Below are positions 52,198 to 61,726 of a stretch of 64,000 bases of DNA, piece after piece. Numbering within the stretch: position 1 is the first letter of the stretch; every line of letters starts with the position of its first letter. Under the pieces are notes generated by a model. That model saw nothing but the letters and a program-made list of their open reading frames with translations. It was not told the origin of the DNA and did not search any database. Both the position numbers and the translations under genes were made by a program. Origin of the DNA: Arthrobacter crystallopoietes (lineage in GTDB: Bacteria > Actinomycetota > Actinomycetes > Actinomycetales > Micrococcaceae); the NCBI RefSeq assembly GCF_002849715.1, contig NZ_CP018863.1, positions 2,108,001 to 2,172,000 on the forward strand, read 5' to 3'.

Positions 52198-55100
52198 CTA
52201 CCCTTTGCCGTGTGCCTTGTCCCGCGCGGTCGGCAGGTCCAGGCCGACGACGATCGGGTCGTGGTCGCTGGCCCGAAACATGTCCGGGGCGTAGAAATCG
52301 GTCGCGTTGTAGTTGTACCGGCTGTATTCCAGTGCGATCGATTCGACCGAGTTGATGTTCCAGATGTCCGCGCCTTCCACCACGGCGTCGGCCTCGGGTG
52401 AGGCGAAGATGTAGTCCAGCGAGCCCACCAGGCCATCGAAGTTGTAGCTGTGCTCGCCGGTCTTGGCGCCTTGGTCGATGTAACCGGCCTCGGTCAGGAC
52501 GCGGATCGGATCTTCCTGCGCATAGGAGTTGAAGTCACCGGTGAGGTAGACCTTCTCCGTGCCGATCCGCTCCTGCATCGTCCCGGCGAAGTCCACCAGG
52601 GATTCCGCCTGCTCGGTGCGCGCTACGTTCCACGCACCCTGGCCGTGGTCCGCGTTTTCGCCCGAGGACGGAGCCGAGCCCTTGGACTTGAAGTGGTTGG
52701 CCACCACAATGAACTTCGTGTCCGCGCCGCCGTGCTTGACCTTGAAGGCCTGGGCCAGCGGCTTGCGGGCATTGGCGAAGGCTTCCGTGTCGTTGTGGAT
52801 GACGGACTCGCCGATGGTCTGCACGGCGTCCTTCTTGTAAATGAAGGCCGTGCGGATGAAGTCCTCGTCCTCCAGCGCGGGCAGCTCTTCGGGCGAACGG
52901 ACGTAGTCCCAGGCTGCATCTTCGCCGCAGGCGCCCAGGCCCTCGTTCAGGGCGGTGGTCAGCGTGGCGAGGGCGTCGTCCCGGTCCTTGCCGAACTGTG
53001 CGGAGTTCTCGATCTCCTCCAGGGCGACGACGTCGGCGTCCAGGGCGTTGATCGCGGCCACGATCTTGGCCTCCTGCCGTTCCAGGTTCTCGGCGTCGTA
53101 AGCGCCGCGCGCGTCGCAGTTCCGTGCGGTGACCGGGTTTCCGTCCCGGTCCGTGTAGGCCTTGCAATCGTCCAGCTGGTCGCCGGTGGTGGTGAAGTAG
53201 TTCAGCACGTTGAACGAGGCGATCTTCACATTGCCGCCGACCTCCTCCGGCTCCTGCGTGCGGGTATCGGAGAACGACGCCGGCTGGACCGTTTCGCTGC
53301 TGGCTGCGGTCAGTTGGGTCAGCGGCTGGAAACGCCACAGACCGAACCGGTAGTCGAGCACCACATTCGTGCCGAAGGATGCGGCTGAGCCTACCCGGAC
53401 AGGGGTCTCCGGGGTCAGGTACGGCAGCGCGATGTCCTTGTTGGCGTCGGAGCCCAGGTAGTTGATGCTGGCACCGTCGTCCAAGGTCACGGAAAGCGCG
53501 GCTTTCTTCTCCGTTTCAGCCCAGAACTCGTCCGAATCGTACGTGCCCACTGCGGTGGGCTGGACCAGCGGCTGGTCGCCGGCGGCCAGGCCGATTTCGC
53601 CGTACTGGTTCAGCGAGTAGTTGTCCGTCACGGTGAAGCTGCCCTGCGGATCGAGCAGCATGCCTTCGAACTTCTCCCGCTCGGCGTCGCTGGCGGGCCA
53701 TTCGATGGCAGCAGGCTTTACCTGCTCGGCCGGTTCGTCCAGCAGGAGCAACCCGTCCTCTTCAACGGTCAGTTCGGTCAGCCCGTGGTATTCGCTGACC
53801 TCGCCGGTGACCTCGACGTGGTCGCCGAGGGCAACCTCGTCCACCGTGGCTGGGGAGAAGACGAAGATCCCGTGGGAGGCCGCATGGTCTTCTGCCATGT
53901 CGCCGCCGGTGCCCGGCGTCTGGAGGTAGTACCCGTTGAACCCGCCCCTCGGGTACACCGCCGTCACCACGCCGCGGGTGGTCACGTTCTTGCCGGTCAG
54001 CGGCGAGACGTCCGACGTGCCCTGGATTTCGGCGATGTCGGCGCGAGGTTCGGCCGCGCTCGCCGGGATCTGGATCGGCAGCCGCACCAGCGTGCCGGAC
54101 TCGGCCGCGGTGAGCGTAAAGACGCCCTCGCTCAGCTCATCCGGAACAGTGAAGGAGACGGTAGCAGCGCCGTCGGCCACGTTGAAAGTTCCCAGCGTGC
54201 TGGCGACGCTGTCGGCCGGTTCGTAGCGCAGCGTCAGCTCGGTGTTGACCGGAGCGCCCAGCGAGGTCAGGTCCAGCTTGGCGACCTCGAAGGAGACCTG
54301 CTGGCCCGGCTCAACCGCGGCGGGAACACCCGTCAGGGCTACGGCACGGCGGTGGAAGGACGGGGACAGGGGGCTGTTCTGCTCCAGGAAGGCGATCCAT
54401 GCGTCGCGGTCGATCAGGCCGGAATCCCGGGTGTCGGTGCCCTCCTTGAAAACGTGGAAGTTGTCCCCGCCCTGCGCCAGGAAGCTGAACGTGCCAATTC
54501 GGTACCCGCGGGTTTCGTCCAGCTGCTCGCCGTTGATCCACACGCCGGTGATGTGGCTGCCCCGTTCGGCGTCCGGATCGTACGTGTAGCTGACGTTGTC
54601 CGAAAGGCCCAGGTGCAGGAAGGGCCGGCTGGGCACGTTGCCGTCGGCATCCAGCTGCCACTGCTGCTCCAGCAGCGTCTTGAACTGGGCGCCCGTCAGC
54701 GTGGTGGTCCACAGGTTGTTCACGAACGGCAGCACCGCGTTGGCCTCGGCGAAGGTGATGGTTCCGTCCGGCGCGTAGTAGAGCTCGGAGCGCAGGCCGC
54801 CCGGATTGACCACACCGATTTCGGCGCCGCCCAGTTGCTCGGCCGAGAGTGTTTCCACCAGCGAGTCCGCCACCAGATTGCCCAGTGAGGACTCGGAGGC
54901 GCGGTCATCGCGCTCCGGCAGGCTGTCCTCGTCTTCGCCGTCGGGCGTGAAGGCCGTGGTGATATCGCCCGTCACGGAGCCGACCGGCCGTGCCCCCACC
55001 ACTTCGGCTTCGGCCAAGGCTGCGTCGACGATCCTGCGGACTTCGGCTACCCGAGGGTATCTGCCCGCCAGTTCGTCATCGAGGGCCTTGTTTAGCTCGT

Positions 55101-56151
55101 CCGCGTTCGCCGCGTCCTCGTCCGGGATCGCCACCCGGGGGACAAGGGCCGTCTCGTAGCTCGTGACATCGAAAGTTGCCTCGCCGTTTTCCTCGCCCTC
55201 GGTGACACTGAGCTGGATCTGGCCGATGTTCTCGCCGTACTGCCCGGTCTGGACAATGGGCCGGGTCTCGCCGGCGGCGCCCGGTATTGGAGCGTCGAAG
55301 GTGTAGGCCTGGTGCGTATGCCCGGTGAAGATCGCGTCCACCTCGGCGGAGGTCTCGTTGGCGATGCGTGCGAAGACGGCGCTGCCCAGCGCAGCGTCCA
55401 GACTCGAACCCGTGGCGGCGCCCTCGTGGTACGACGCCAGGATGATGTCTGCTTCGTCGCCGGTGCCGTCCGTCAGTTTGCCAGCAACGCGGTTGACGGC
55501 TGCCACCGGATCGCCGAAGTCCAAGGTCGAAATGCCGCCGGGACTGACCAGGGTCGAGGTTTCCTGCGTCACCACACCGATCACGCCGACCGTCAGTCCC
55601 GCCACCTCGACCAGGGCGTATTCCTGCAGCGCGGGAGTCGTCGTGCCCTGCGCATACACGTTGGCGCCAAGTTGCGGGTAACTGGAGTTGGTGGACACCC
55701 GCCCCTTCAGGTCCTCGAAGCCCTTGTCGAACTCATGATTGCCGACGGCGGTGGTCGCCAGTTCCAGCGCATTCAGGACATCGATGGTTGGCTGGTCGTC
55801 CTGGGAAGCCGAGGCGAACAGCGAAGCGCCGATGTTGTCGCCGGCCGAAGTGAAGAGCGTGCCATCCGGGTTCTGCTCCCGCAGCTGTTCGACGGTGCCG
55901 GCAAATTTCACCGTGTTGTCGTCGATGCGGCCGTGGAAGTCGTTGATGCCCAGCAGATTCAGCTCGTAGGTGTCGCCTACGTCCTGCGTTTCGACGGGTT
56001 GATCTTCAGCGGGAGCTTCCAGCGGCGCCGTGGCCGGTTCCGGGTCGTTTTCGTTTGCCACGGCGGGCAGGGCTGCGAAGGGAGCGGCCAGCAGACCGAT
56101 CGACAATGCAGCGCCCAGCGTGGCCTTCATAGATGATGCAGCCTGTGGCAC
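52198..56151 (-). CDS. Secreted 5'-nucleotidase / ExeM-type nuclease fusion
   Basis: 1317 residues from a GTG with GGAG 5 nt upstream. Signal peptide (about 1-32, ending PAVANENDP). A 5'-nucleotidase-like metallophosphatase (about 60-610) has NDFHGR, GNHEFD and GHTHQAY metal motifs. A central region (about 680-900) resembles an OB-fold nuclease module. An endonuclease/exonuclease/phosphatase domain (about 1010-1300) has ALEEIENS, TGDFNSY and SDHDP. Probably scavenges phosphate and nucleosides from extracellular DNA. No LPXTG or anchor helix, so likely released. Confidence 0.9.
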   Translation of the reverse strand: MPQAASSMKATLGAALSIGLLAAPFAALPAVANENDPEPATAPLEAPAEDQPVETQDVGDTYELNLLGINDFHGRIDDNTVKFAGTVEQLREQNPDGTLFTSAGDNIGASLFASASQDDQPTIDVLNALELATTAVGNHEFDKGFEDLKGRVSTNSSYPQLGANVYAQGTTTPALQEYALVEVAGLTVGVIGVVTQETSTLVSPGGISTLDFGDPVAAVNRVAGKLTDGTGDEADIILASYHEGAATGSSLDAALGSAVFARIANETSAEVDAIFTGHTHQAYTFDAPIPGAAGETRPIVQTGQYGENIGQIQLSVTEGEENGEATFDVTSYETALVPRVAIPDEDAANADELNKALDDELAGRYPRVAEVRRIVDAALAEAEVVGARPVGSVTGDITTAFTPDGEDEDSLPERDDRASESSLGNLVADSLVETLSAEQLGGAEIGVVNPGGLRSELYYAPDGTITFAEANAVLPFVNNLWTTTLTGAQFKTLLEQQWQLDADGNVPSRPFLHLGLSDNVSYTYDPDAERGSHITGVWINGEQLDETRGYRIGTFSFLAQGGDNFHVFKEGTDTRDSGLIDRDAWIAFLEQNSPLSPSFHRRAVALTGVPAAVEPGQQVSFEVAKLDLTSLGAPVNTELTLRYEPADSVASTLGTFNVADGAATVSFTVPDELSEGVFTLTAAESGTLVRLPIQIPASAAEPRADIAEIQGTSDVSPLTGKNVTTRGVVTAVYPRGGFNGYYLQTPGTGGDMAEDHAASHGIFVFSPATVDEVALGDHVEVTGEVSEYHGLTELTVEEDGLLLLDEPAEQVKPAAIEWPASDAEREKFEGMLLDPQGSFTVTDNYSLNQYGEIGLAAGDQPLVQPTAVGTYDSDEFWAETEKKAALSVTLDDGASINYLGSDANKDIALPYLTPETPVRVGSAASFGTNVVLDYRFGLWRFQPLTQLTAASSETVQPASFSDTRTQEPEEVGGNVKIASFNVLNYFTTTGDQLDDCKAYTDRDGNPVTARNCDARGAYDAENLERQEAKIVAAINALDADVVALEEIENSAQFGKDRDDALATLTTALNEGLGACGEDAAWDYVRSPEELPALEDEDFIRTAFIYKKDAVQTIGESVIHNDTEAFANARKPLAQAFKVKHGGADTKFIVVANHFKSKGSAPSSGENADHGQGAWNVARTEQAESLVDFAGTMQERIGTEKVYLTGDFNSYAQEDPIRVLTEAGYIDQGAKTGEHSYNFDGLVGSLDYIFASPEADAVVEGADIWNINSVESIALEYSRYNYNATDFYAPDMFRASDHDPIVVGLDLPTARDKAHGKG

Positions 56152-56403
56152 GGTATCTCCAGTTTTCAGTTCCCCATAAAGGTGTGCCGGAGGACGGCGC
56201 CCAAGGCGAGCCGGTCCGGCAGCAAGGCAGTGATGGTGTGCGAGCGCACCTGACGATCCCAGCCCAGCAGGATGAACGAGAGGTTACCGCTCGGGTTGTA
56301 CCAAGGGAATAGTTTCTGTGAAAGAAGGCCTTCGCAACTTCCGCGACGCCGGGAAAGTCTTGACAAAAGCCGCGGCCCGCGCGACTATGTCGGCGCTTAA
56401 ACA
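56152..56403. other. Gene-free stretch between the nuclease gene and tRNA-Ser
   Basis: 252 bp holding the promoter side of the nucleotidase gene. No gene or clear promoter recognised. A short minus-strand frame (56166-56366) looks protein-like at its end but has no ribosome site. Confidence 0.4.
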
Positions 56404-56435
56404 ACTCAAGGACCCCGGAACCGGGGCCCTTGAGT
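56404..56435 (-). terminator. Terminator downstream of tRNA-Ser(UGA)
   Basis: Stem of 8 + 6 bp interrupted by one mismatch (56404-56418 with 56421-56435), loop AA; followed by TGTTTAAG on the minus strand. Confidence 0.75.
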
Positions 56436-56444
56436 AACAGGGAG

Positions 56445-56532
56445 CGGAAGGTATGGGATTTGAACCCATGAGACGGGGTTACCGCCTACTGGTTTTCAAG
56501 ACCAGCTCCTTCGGCCGCTCGGACAACCTTCC
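56445..56532 (-). tRNA. tRNA-Ser(UGA)
   Basis: 88 nt without encoded CCA. Acceptor GGAAGGT pairs with ACCTTCC. Anticodon loop CTTGAAA, anticodon TGA. Long variable arm and GGTTCAAATCC T arm. Confidence 0.95.
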
Positions 56533-56609
56533 CTGCCTAGTAGTGTGTCACGGAGGGGCCGGAGATATCAAAACTCCGGCCGGTTTTCGGCGTGCACCAG
56601 GAGGCGTGA

Positions 56610-57596
56610 ATGAAGGCGGTTTTTTACCAAGGCTCAGGCGGTCCCGAGGTCATCGAGGTCCGTGAGGTCCAGCCGCCGGCTCCGAAGCCGGGCGAGGTGA
56701 TTGTCGACGTCGTTGCTGCGGGCTTGAACCGCGCGGATGTGCAGCAGCGCCGCGGAGTCTACCCGCCGCCGCCCGGCGCATCCGACATTCCCGGCCTTGA
56801 GGTTTCCGGCCGCATCTCTGCGCTCGGCGAAGAGGTCACCGGCTGGCAGATCGGGGACGAGGTCTGCGCCTTGCTGGCCGGCGGCGGTTACGCCGAACAG
56901 GTCGCGGTACCTGCGGGGCAGCTGATGACTGTGCCCGAAGGGGTGGACCTGGTCACGGCGGCGGCGCTGCCGGAAGTGACGGCCACCATTTTCTCCAATC
57001 TCTTCATGGCGGCCGGGGTACAGGCGGGCGAAAGCGTACTCATCCACGGTGGCAGCGGCGGCATCGGCACGATGGCGGTCCAGATGGTCCGCGCGTTCGG
57101 CGGCCTACCCATGGTGACCGCCGGCTCCCAGGCCAAGCTCGACGTCGTCCGCCCCCTGGGTGCCCAGGTCCTCATCAACTACAAGGAAGAGGACTTTGTC
57201 GCCAAGGTCAAGGAAGCCACCGGCGGCCGCGGGGCAGACGTGATCCTCGACGTCGTCGGGGCGAAATACCTGCAGCGTAATCTGGACGCCCTGGCCACGT
57301 CCGGCCGGCTGGTGGTCATCGGGCTGCAGGGCGGCGCCAAGGCGGAACTGAACCTCGGCCAGCTGATGGCCAAGCGCGCCGCCGTCATCGGCACCACGCT
57401 GCGCTCGCGGCCGGTGGAGGAAAAGTCCGCGATCGTCCGGGCCGTCATGACCCACGTCTGGCCGCTGGTCGCCTCGGGGGATATCACCGCGCAGGTGGGC
57501 CGGACCTATCCGCTGGATTCGGCGGCCGAGGCGCACGAGTATTTCGACTCGGGCGAGCACATCGGGAAGATCCTGCTCACCACCGCCGCGGCCTAG
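56610..57596 (+). CDS. NAD(P)H-quinone oxidoreductase, zinc-less MDR family
   Basis: 328 residues. VLIHGGSGGIGTMAVQMVRA is the NADPH-binding motif. AAGLNRADVQQRRGVYPPPP and the PGLEVSGR strand are typical of the quinone reductase/PIG3 branch of the medium-chain reductases; no structural zinc Cys are seen. CCAGGAGG lies 6 nt before the ATG. A one-gene transcript ahead of cstA. Confidence 0.92.
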   Translation: MKAVFYQGSGGPEVIEVREVQPPAPKPGEVIVDVVAAGLNRADVQQRRGVYPPPPGASDIPGLEVSGRISALGEEVTGWQIGDEVCALLAGGGYAEQVAVPAGQLMTVPEGVDLVTAAALPEVTATIFSNLFMAAGVQAGESVLIHGGSGGIGTMAVQMVRAFGGLPMVTAGSQAKLDVVRPLGAQVLINYKEEDFVAKVKEATGGRGADVILDVVGAKYLQRNLDALATSGRLVVIGLQGGAKAELNLGQLMAKRAAVIGTTLRSRPVEEKSAIVRAVMTHVWPLVASGDITAQVGRTYPLDSAAEAHEYFDSGEHIGKILLTTAAA

Positions 57597-57766
57597 GGCC
57601 GCCTGGCAACGGGAAACCCGCGGACGCCCAGCGGGAGGGCCGCTGGGCGCATACTCCAGCCTGCTCGGCTATTGGTCGGCCGAATCCCTGTGACTTGATG
57701 CATGCTGCTGTTAGATTGCTGATAAGTAAGCTTTTTATCCGCCATGCGTCTGAACAGGGAGCAATG

Positions 57767-60064
57767 ATGAGCCAGACCCCAACAGCAGGATCCGCGCCGG
57801 ATCCGGACCCGGACCGTGATTCAGCCGTCCTGGTCCAGGATCCCAACCTTCCGCCGGTAGCCCTTGACCCGGAGATCGCCGCTGCCGAGGAGCGCCGGTG
57901 GCCGCCGCTGAAGATCGCCATTTGGGTAGTCATCGCGCTGCTGGGCGGCGTGGCCTGGACGATGCTCGCGTTTGTACGGGGCGAAACCGTCAACGCCATC
58001 TGGTTCGTCTTCGCCGCGGTGTGCACCTACCTGATCTTCTACCGCTTCTATTCGAAGTTCATCGAGAACAAGATCACCAGACCCAACGACAAGCGGGCCA
58101 CGCCGGCGGAGTACAAGGCGGACGGCAAGGACTATGTAGTCACGGATCGCCGGGTGCTGTACGGGCACCACTTTGCGGCGATCGCCGGAGCCGGACCTCT
58201 GGTGGGTCCCATCCTCGCAGCCCAGATGGGCTACCTTCCAGGCACCATCTGGATCATCATCGGCGTGATCCTGGCCGGAGCGGTGCAGGACTACCTGGTG
58301 CTGTTCTTCTCGATGCGCCGCGGTGGACGCTCGCTGGGCCAGATGGCCCGCGAGGAACTTGGCCTGATCGGCGGCACCGCCGCACTGATCGCAACGCTGG
58401 CCATCATGATCATCATCGTCGCCATCCTGGCCCTCGTGGTGGTCAACGCGCTGGGCGAATCCCCGTGGGGCGTCTTCTCGGTTTCCATGACCATCCCGAT
58501 CGCGATTTTCATGGGCATCTACCTGCGCTTCATCCGCCCGGGCAAAGTCAGCGAGATTTCAATTATCGGCTTCGTGCTGTTGATTGCCGCGATCATCGGC
58601 GGCGGCATGATTGCCGAAACCGACTGGGGCGTAGCCGTCTTCACGCTGGACCGCATCACCATCGCCTGGGGCATCATCATCTACGGCTTCATCGCCGCGG
58701 TACTCCCGGTGTGGCTGCTGCTGGCCCCGCGCGACTACCTCTCCACCTTCATGAAGATCGGCACCATTGTCATGCTGGCCGTGGCCATCGTGCTGGTGCG
58801 TCCGGAGATCAACATCCCGGCCATCAGCGAGTTCGCCGGCCGGACCGACGGGCCCGTAGTACCCGGCTCCCTGTGGCCGTTCCTGTTCGTGACCATTGCC
58901 TGTGGCGCCTTGTCCGGCTTCCACGCGCTGATTTCTTCGGGCACCACGCCGAAGATGGTCCACAAGGAGAAGCAGACGCGCTTCATCGGTTACGGCGGCA
59001 TGCTGATGGAGTCCTTCGTGGCCATCATGGCCCTGGTCGCGGCGATCTCCATTGACCGCGGGATCTATTTCGCGATGAACTCCTCGGCCGCCGCGACCGG
59101 CGGCACCGTGGAGGGTGCGGTGGCCTTCGTCAACAGCCTGGGCCTGGCCGGCGTGAACCTGACCCCGGACATGCTGACCCAACTGGCCGCCAACGTCGGC
59201 GAGGAGTCGGTGGTCTCGCGAACGGGCGGCGCCCCAACCCTCGCCGTCGGCCTCGCCCAGATCATGCAGAGCCTGATCGGCGGCGTAGGCCTGATGGCCT
59301 TCTGGTACCACTTCGCGATCATGTTCGAAGCGCTGTTCATCCTCACCGCCGTGGACGCCGGAACCCGCGTGGCCCGCTTCATGCTGCAGGATACCATCGG
59401 CAACTTCGCTCCCAAGTTCAAGGACATGTCCTGGCGCCCGGGGGTCTGGATCTGTACGGCGATCATGGTGGCCGGCTGGGGGTACATCCTGATACTCGGG
59501 GTGACGGATCCGTTGGGCGGTATCAACACGTTCTTCCCGCTCTTCGGCATCGCCAACCAGCTGCTCGCGGCGATCGCGCTCGCGGTCTGCATGGCCATCG
59601 CGGCCAAGAAGGGCGTGTTCAAGTACCTGTGGATCATCGCCCTCCCACTGGCCTTCGCCGCAGTAATCACCATCTGGGCGTCGATCCTGAAGATCTTCTC
59701 GCCGGACGTACGCGTGGGCTACTGGGCCAACCACTTCGCCCACCAGGAAGCGCTGGCCAACGGCGAGACCAGCCTGGGCAATGCAGGGTCGGTCGAGGCG
59801 ATGGAGGCGGTGGTTCGGAACACCTGGGTCCAGGGCACGCTGTCCATCGTGTTCGTGGTGCTGACCATCATCGTCATCGCCACGGCCATCATCGCCACCA
59901 TCAAGTCCTGGCAGCGGGGCGGCGAAAAGTCCCACGAGGACCTCGCCGTCGTCTCGGCCACGTACGCACCGTCCGGCTTTATCGCCACACCGCCGGAGCG
60001 CGAACTGCAGAAGCGCTGGGACGAACTGCCCCAGGACAAGCGGCTGGCGCGGTCGAAGCACTGA
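57767..60064 (+). CDS. cstA: Carbon starvation protein A (pyruvate/peptide transporter)
   Basis: 765 residues with about 17 membrane segments. YGHHFAAIAGAGPLVGPILA and ISSGTTPKMVHKE are family-diagnostic. A soluble N-terminal extension (about 1-45) and C-terminal tail flank the membrane core. CstA/BtsT proteins import pyruvate or peptides when carbon is scarce. Start: ATG at 57767 fits AGGGAG better than ATG at 57764; a longer frame to 57695 adds a leader with no ribosome site. The partner gene begins inside the stop codon. Confidence 0.95.
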   Translation: MSQTPTAGSAPDPDPDRDSAVLVQDPNLPPVALDPEIAAAEERRWPPLKIAIWVVIALLGGVAWTMLAFVRGETVNAIWFVFAAVCTYLIFYRFYSKFIENKITRPNDKRATPAEYKADGKDYVVTDRRVLYGHHFAAIAGAGPLVGPILAAQMGYLPGTIWIIIGVILAGAVQDYLVLFFSMRRGGRSLGQMAREELGLIGGTAALIATLAIMIIIVAILALVVVNALGESPWGVFSVSMTIPIAIFMGIYLRFIRPGKVSEISIIGFVLLIAAIIGGGMIAETDWGVAVFTLDRITIAWGIIIYGFIAAVLPVWLLLAPRDYLSTFMKIGTIVMLAVAIVLVRPEINIPAISEFAGRTDGPVVPGSLWPFLFVTIACGALSGFHALISSGTTPKMVHKEKQTRFIGYGGMLMESFVAIMALVAAISIDRGIYFAMNSSAAATGGTVEGAVAFVNSLGLAGVNLTPDMLTQLAANVGEESVVSRTGGAPTLAVGLAQIMQSLIGGVGLMAFWYHFAIMFEALFILTAVDAGTRVARFMLQDTIGNFAPKFKDMSWRPGVWICTAIMVAGWGYILILGVTDPLGGINTFFPLFGIANQLLAAIALAVCMAIAAKKGVFKYLWIIALPLAFAAVITIWASILKIFSPDVRVGYWANHFAHQEALANGETSLGNAGSVEAMEAVVRNTWVQGTLSIVFVVLTIIVIATAIIATIKSWQRGGEKSHEDLAVVSATYAPSGFIATPPERELQKRWDELPQDKRLARSKH

Positions 60065-60291
60065 TGACCATGTCCACGAACAAGGCATTCAACCAGGCCG
60101 CCGGCAAGGCACACGCCGGCTGGAAGGGCTTCGTCTGGTATTTCAAGTCCCTGATGGGCGAGAACGCCTACCAGGCGTACCTTGACCACCACGCGCGGAC
60201 CCACACCGGCACGCCGCCCATGACCGAGCGCGAGTTCTGGCGGGACAAGACGGACCGCCAGGACCGCAATCCCGAAGGCCGCTGCTGCTAG
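60064..60291 (+). CDS. YbdD/YjiX-type CstA partner protein
   Basis: 75 residues. Small protein of the DUF466 (YbdD/YjiX) family, almost always just downstream of cstA/btsT. KGFVWYFKSLMGENAYQAYL and the end EFWRDKTDRQDRNPEGRCC are characteristic. The ATG overlaps the cstA TGA by 1 bp (TGATG), so the two are coupled. Probably a subunit of the transporter. Confidence 0.93.
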   Translation: MTMSTNKAFNQAAGKAHAGWKGFVWYFKSLMGENAYQAYLDHHARTHTGTPPMTEREFWRDKTDRQDRNPEGRCC

Positions 60292-60317
60292 CGGCCCACA
60301 GCTGAACAACGACGGCG

Positions 60318-60359
60318 GCACCCGTCTCGAGCTCCTCACGGAGACTTCGGGGCGGGTGC
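60318..60359 (+). terminator. Terminator after the cstA operon
   Basis: GCACCCG (60318-60324) pairs with CGGGTGC (60353-60359); an inner GCTCC/GGAG stem lies within. Downstream sequence is TGTTTGTAAC. Confidence 0.6.
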
Positions 60360-60456
60360 TGTTTGTAACGGTTGCGCTCCGGCCGATTGATTTCTTCCTA
60401 GAGCGACAGCTCACGACACGCTAATGTGGGGGCACCCTAAAGCAGAGGAGAGCCCC

Positions 60457-61038
60457 GTGGGCAAGGTTGTCATGTACAGCTCGGTGTCGGTGGACGGCTT
60501 TATCGCGGACGAGAACGACCAGCCCGGACCGCTGTTCGACTGGTTGACCAGCGGTGACGTCCCGTTGGACGAGAGCGGCGTGCTGAAGGTGTCGCAGACG
60601 TCCTACGACTACACCCGGCCGTACTGGGACCAGATCGGGGTGACAATCGCGGGCCGCCACGTCTTCGACCTGACCGACGGCTGGGACGGGAAGCCTCCGA
60701 GCGGGATCGACCACGTGGTCGTCGTGACGCACCGGCCGCAGCCCGAGGGCTGGGACCCCGAGGCGCCGTTTCACTTCGTCGGCGGCGTCGAGGCAGCCAT
60801 GGCCATGGCGCAGGAGCTTGCGGGTGACCGCATTGTCGAGGTCGCCGCCGGCGACGTCGGTGGCCAGATGCTTGCCGCGGGCCTGGTCGACGAGGTGCGC
60901 ATGGACGTCGCACCCGTCGTGTTCGGGTCCGGCAAGCGCTACTTCGGGTCGGTCCACGCACAGCACCTGTTGGAGGATCCCGACGTGGTGATTCAGGGCA
61001 ACCGGGTGCTTCACCTGCGCTATCGGGTGCGCCGTTGA
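60457..61038 (+). CDS. RibD/DHFR-fold reductase-like protein
   Basis: 193 residues from a GTG with AGGAG upstream. VVMYSSVSVDGFIADENDQP is the start of the RibD C-terminal/dihydrofolate reductase-like fold, used in NADPH binding. Later GGVEAAMAMAQEL and VAAGDVGGQMLAAGLVDEV match the same family. Substrate unknown; often annotated as deaminase-reductase. Confidence 0.88.
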   Translation: MGKVVMYSSVSVDGFIADENDQPGPLFDWLTSGDVPLDESGVLKVSQTSYDYTRPYWDQIGVTIAGRHVFDLTDGWDGKPPSGIDHVVVVTHRPQPEGWDPEAPFHFVGGVEAAMAMAQELAGDRIVEVAAGDVGGQMLAAGLVDEVRMDVAPVVFGSGKRYFGSVHAQHLLEDPDVVIQGNRVLHLRYRVRR

Positions 61039-61106
61039 CCGAGCTAGAGCCGCCAATGTGCGGGAGCAAGGCTGGATTTAGCTTCGGCCTCTGGCAAGAT
61101 GAAACC

Positions 61107-61721
61107 ATGAGCGACGAGCAGATACCTCAGACGGAAGAACCGGCCATCGAAGGAGCTCTCACCCCTGACCAGCAGCGCGCGGAGGAAGCCGAGGCCCGGA
61201 ACGAAGCGGGCAGCAACGGGAAGAAGGGTTCGCAGCTCCATGACCTGGTGGATGAACCCGCCAAAGTCATGCGGATCGGGACCATGATCCGCCAACTGCT
61301 GGAAGAGGTCCGCAGCGCCCCGCTGGACGATGCCGCGCGCAACCGGCTGGCAGAAATCCACGAACGATCCGTAAAGGAACTCGAGGACGGGCTGGCGCCG
61401 GAGCTCATCGACGAACTGCACCGCATCAATCTGCCCTTCACCGACGACTCCACGCCGTCGGACGCCGAACTGCGGATCGCCCAGGCACAGCTGGTCGGCT
61501 GGCTCGAAGGGCTGTTCCACGGTATCCAGACCGCCATCGCCGCGCAGCAGGCCGCCACCCAGCAGATGGCCGCACGGATGCAGATGCGCCAGCTCCCGCC
61601 CGGCACGGTCATTGCCCCCGGCGTCGTCATCGGCAACGACGGCGAACCCCGCCGCGCTGACGGTGCGGAATCGGAAAACCCGTCCGGCCCCGGCACCCAC
61701 ACCCCGGGCCAGTACCTCTGA
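61107..61721 (+). CDS. bpa: Bacterial proteasome activator Bpa (PafE)
   Basis: 204 residues. A ring-forming, ATP-independent activator of the 20S proteasome. VDEPAKVMRIGTMIRQLLEE and the PSDAELRIAQAQLVGWLEGL helix are family-diagnostic. The C-terminus ends GQYL, the HbYX-like motif that docks to the proteasome pore. A disordered acidic N-terminus is present. ATG at 61107 is used, not the in-frame start at 61035. The presence of Bpa implies that the organism has a proteasome. Confidence 0.95.
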   Translation: MSDEQIPQTEEPAIEGALTPDQQRAEEAEARNEAGSNGKKGSQLHDLVDEPAKVMRIGTMIRQLLEEVRSAPLDDAARNRLAEIHERSVKELEDGLAPELIDELHRINLPFTDDSTPSDAELRIAQAQLVGWLEGLFHGIQTAIAAQQAATQQMAARMQMRQLPPGTVIAPGVVIGNDGEPRRADGAESENPSGPGTHTPGQYL

Positions 61722-61726
61722 GTTCC

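Noticed and set aside
58559..60088. 509-residue open frame opposite cstA
   Set aside because: Shadow frame; cstA is unambiguous.
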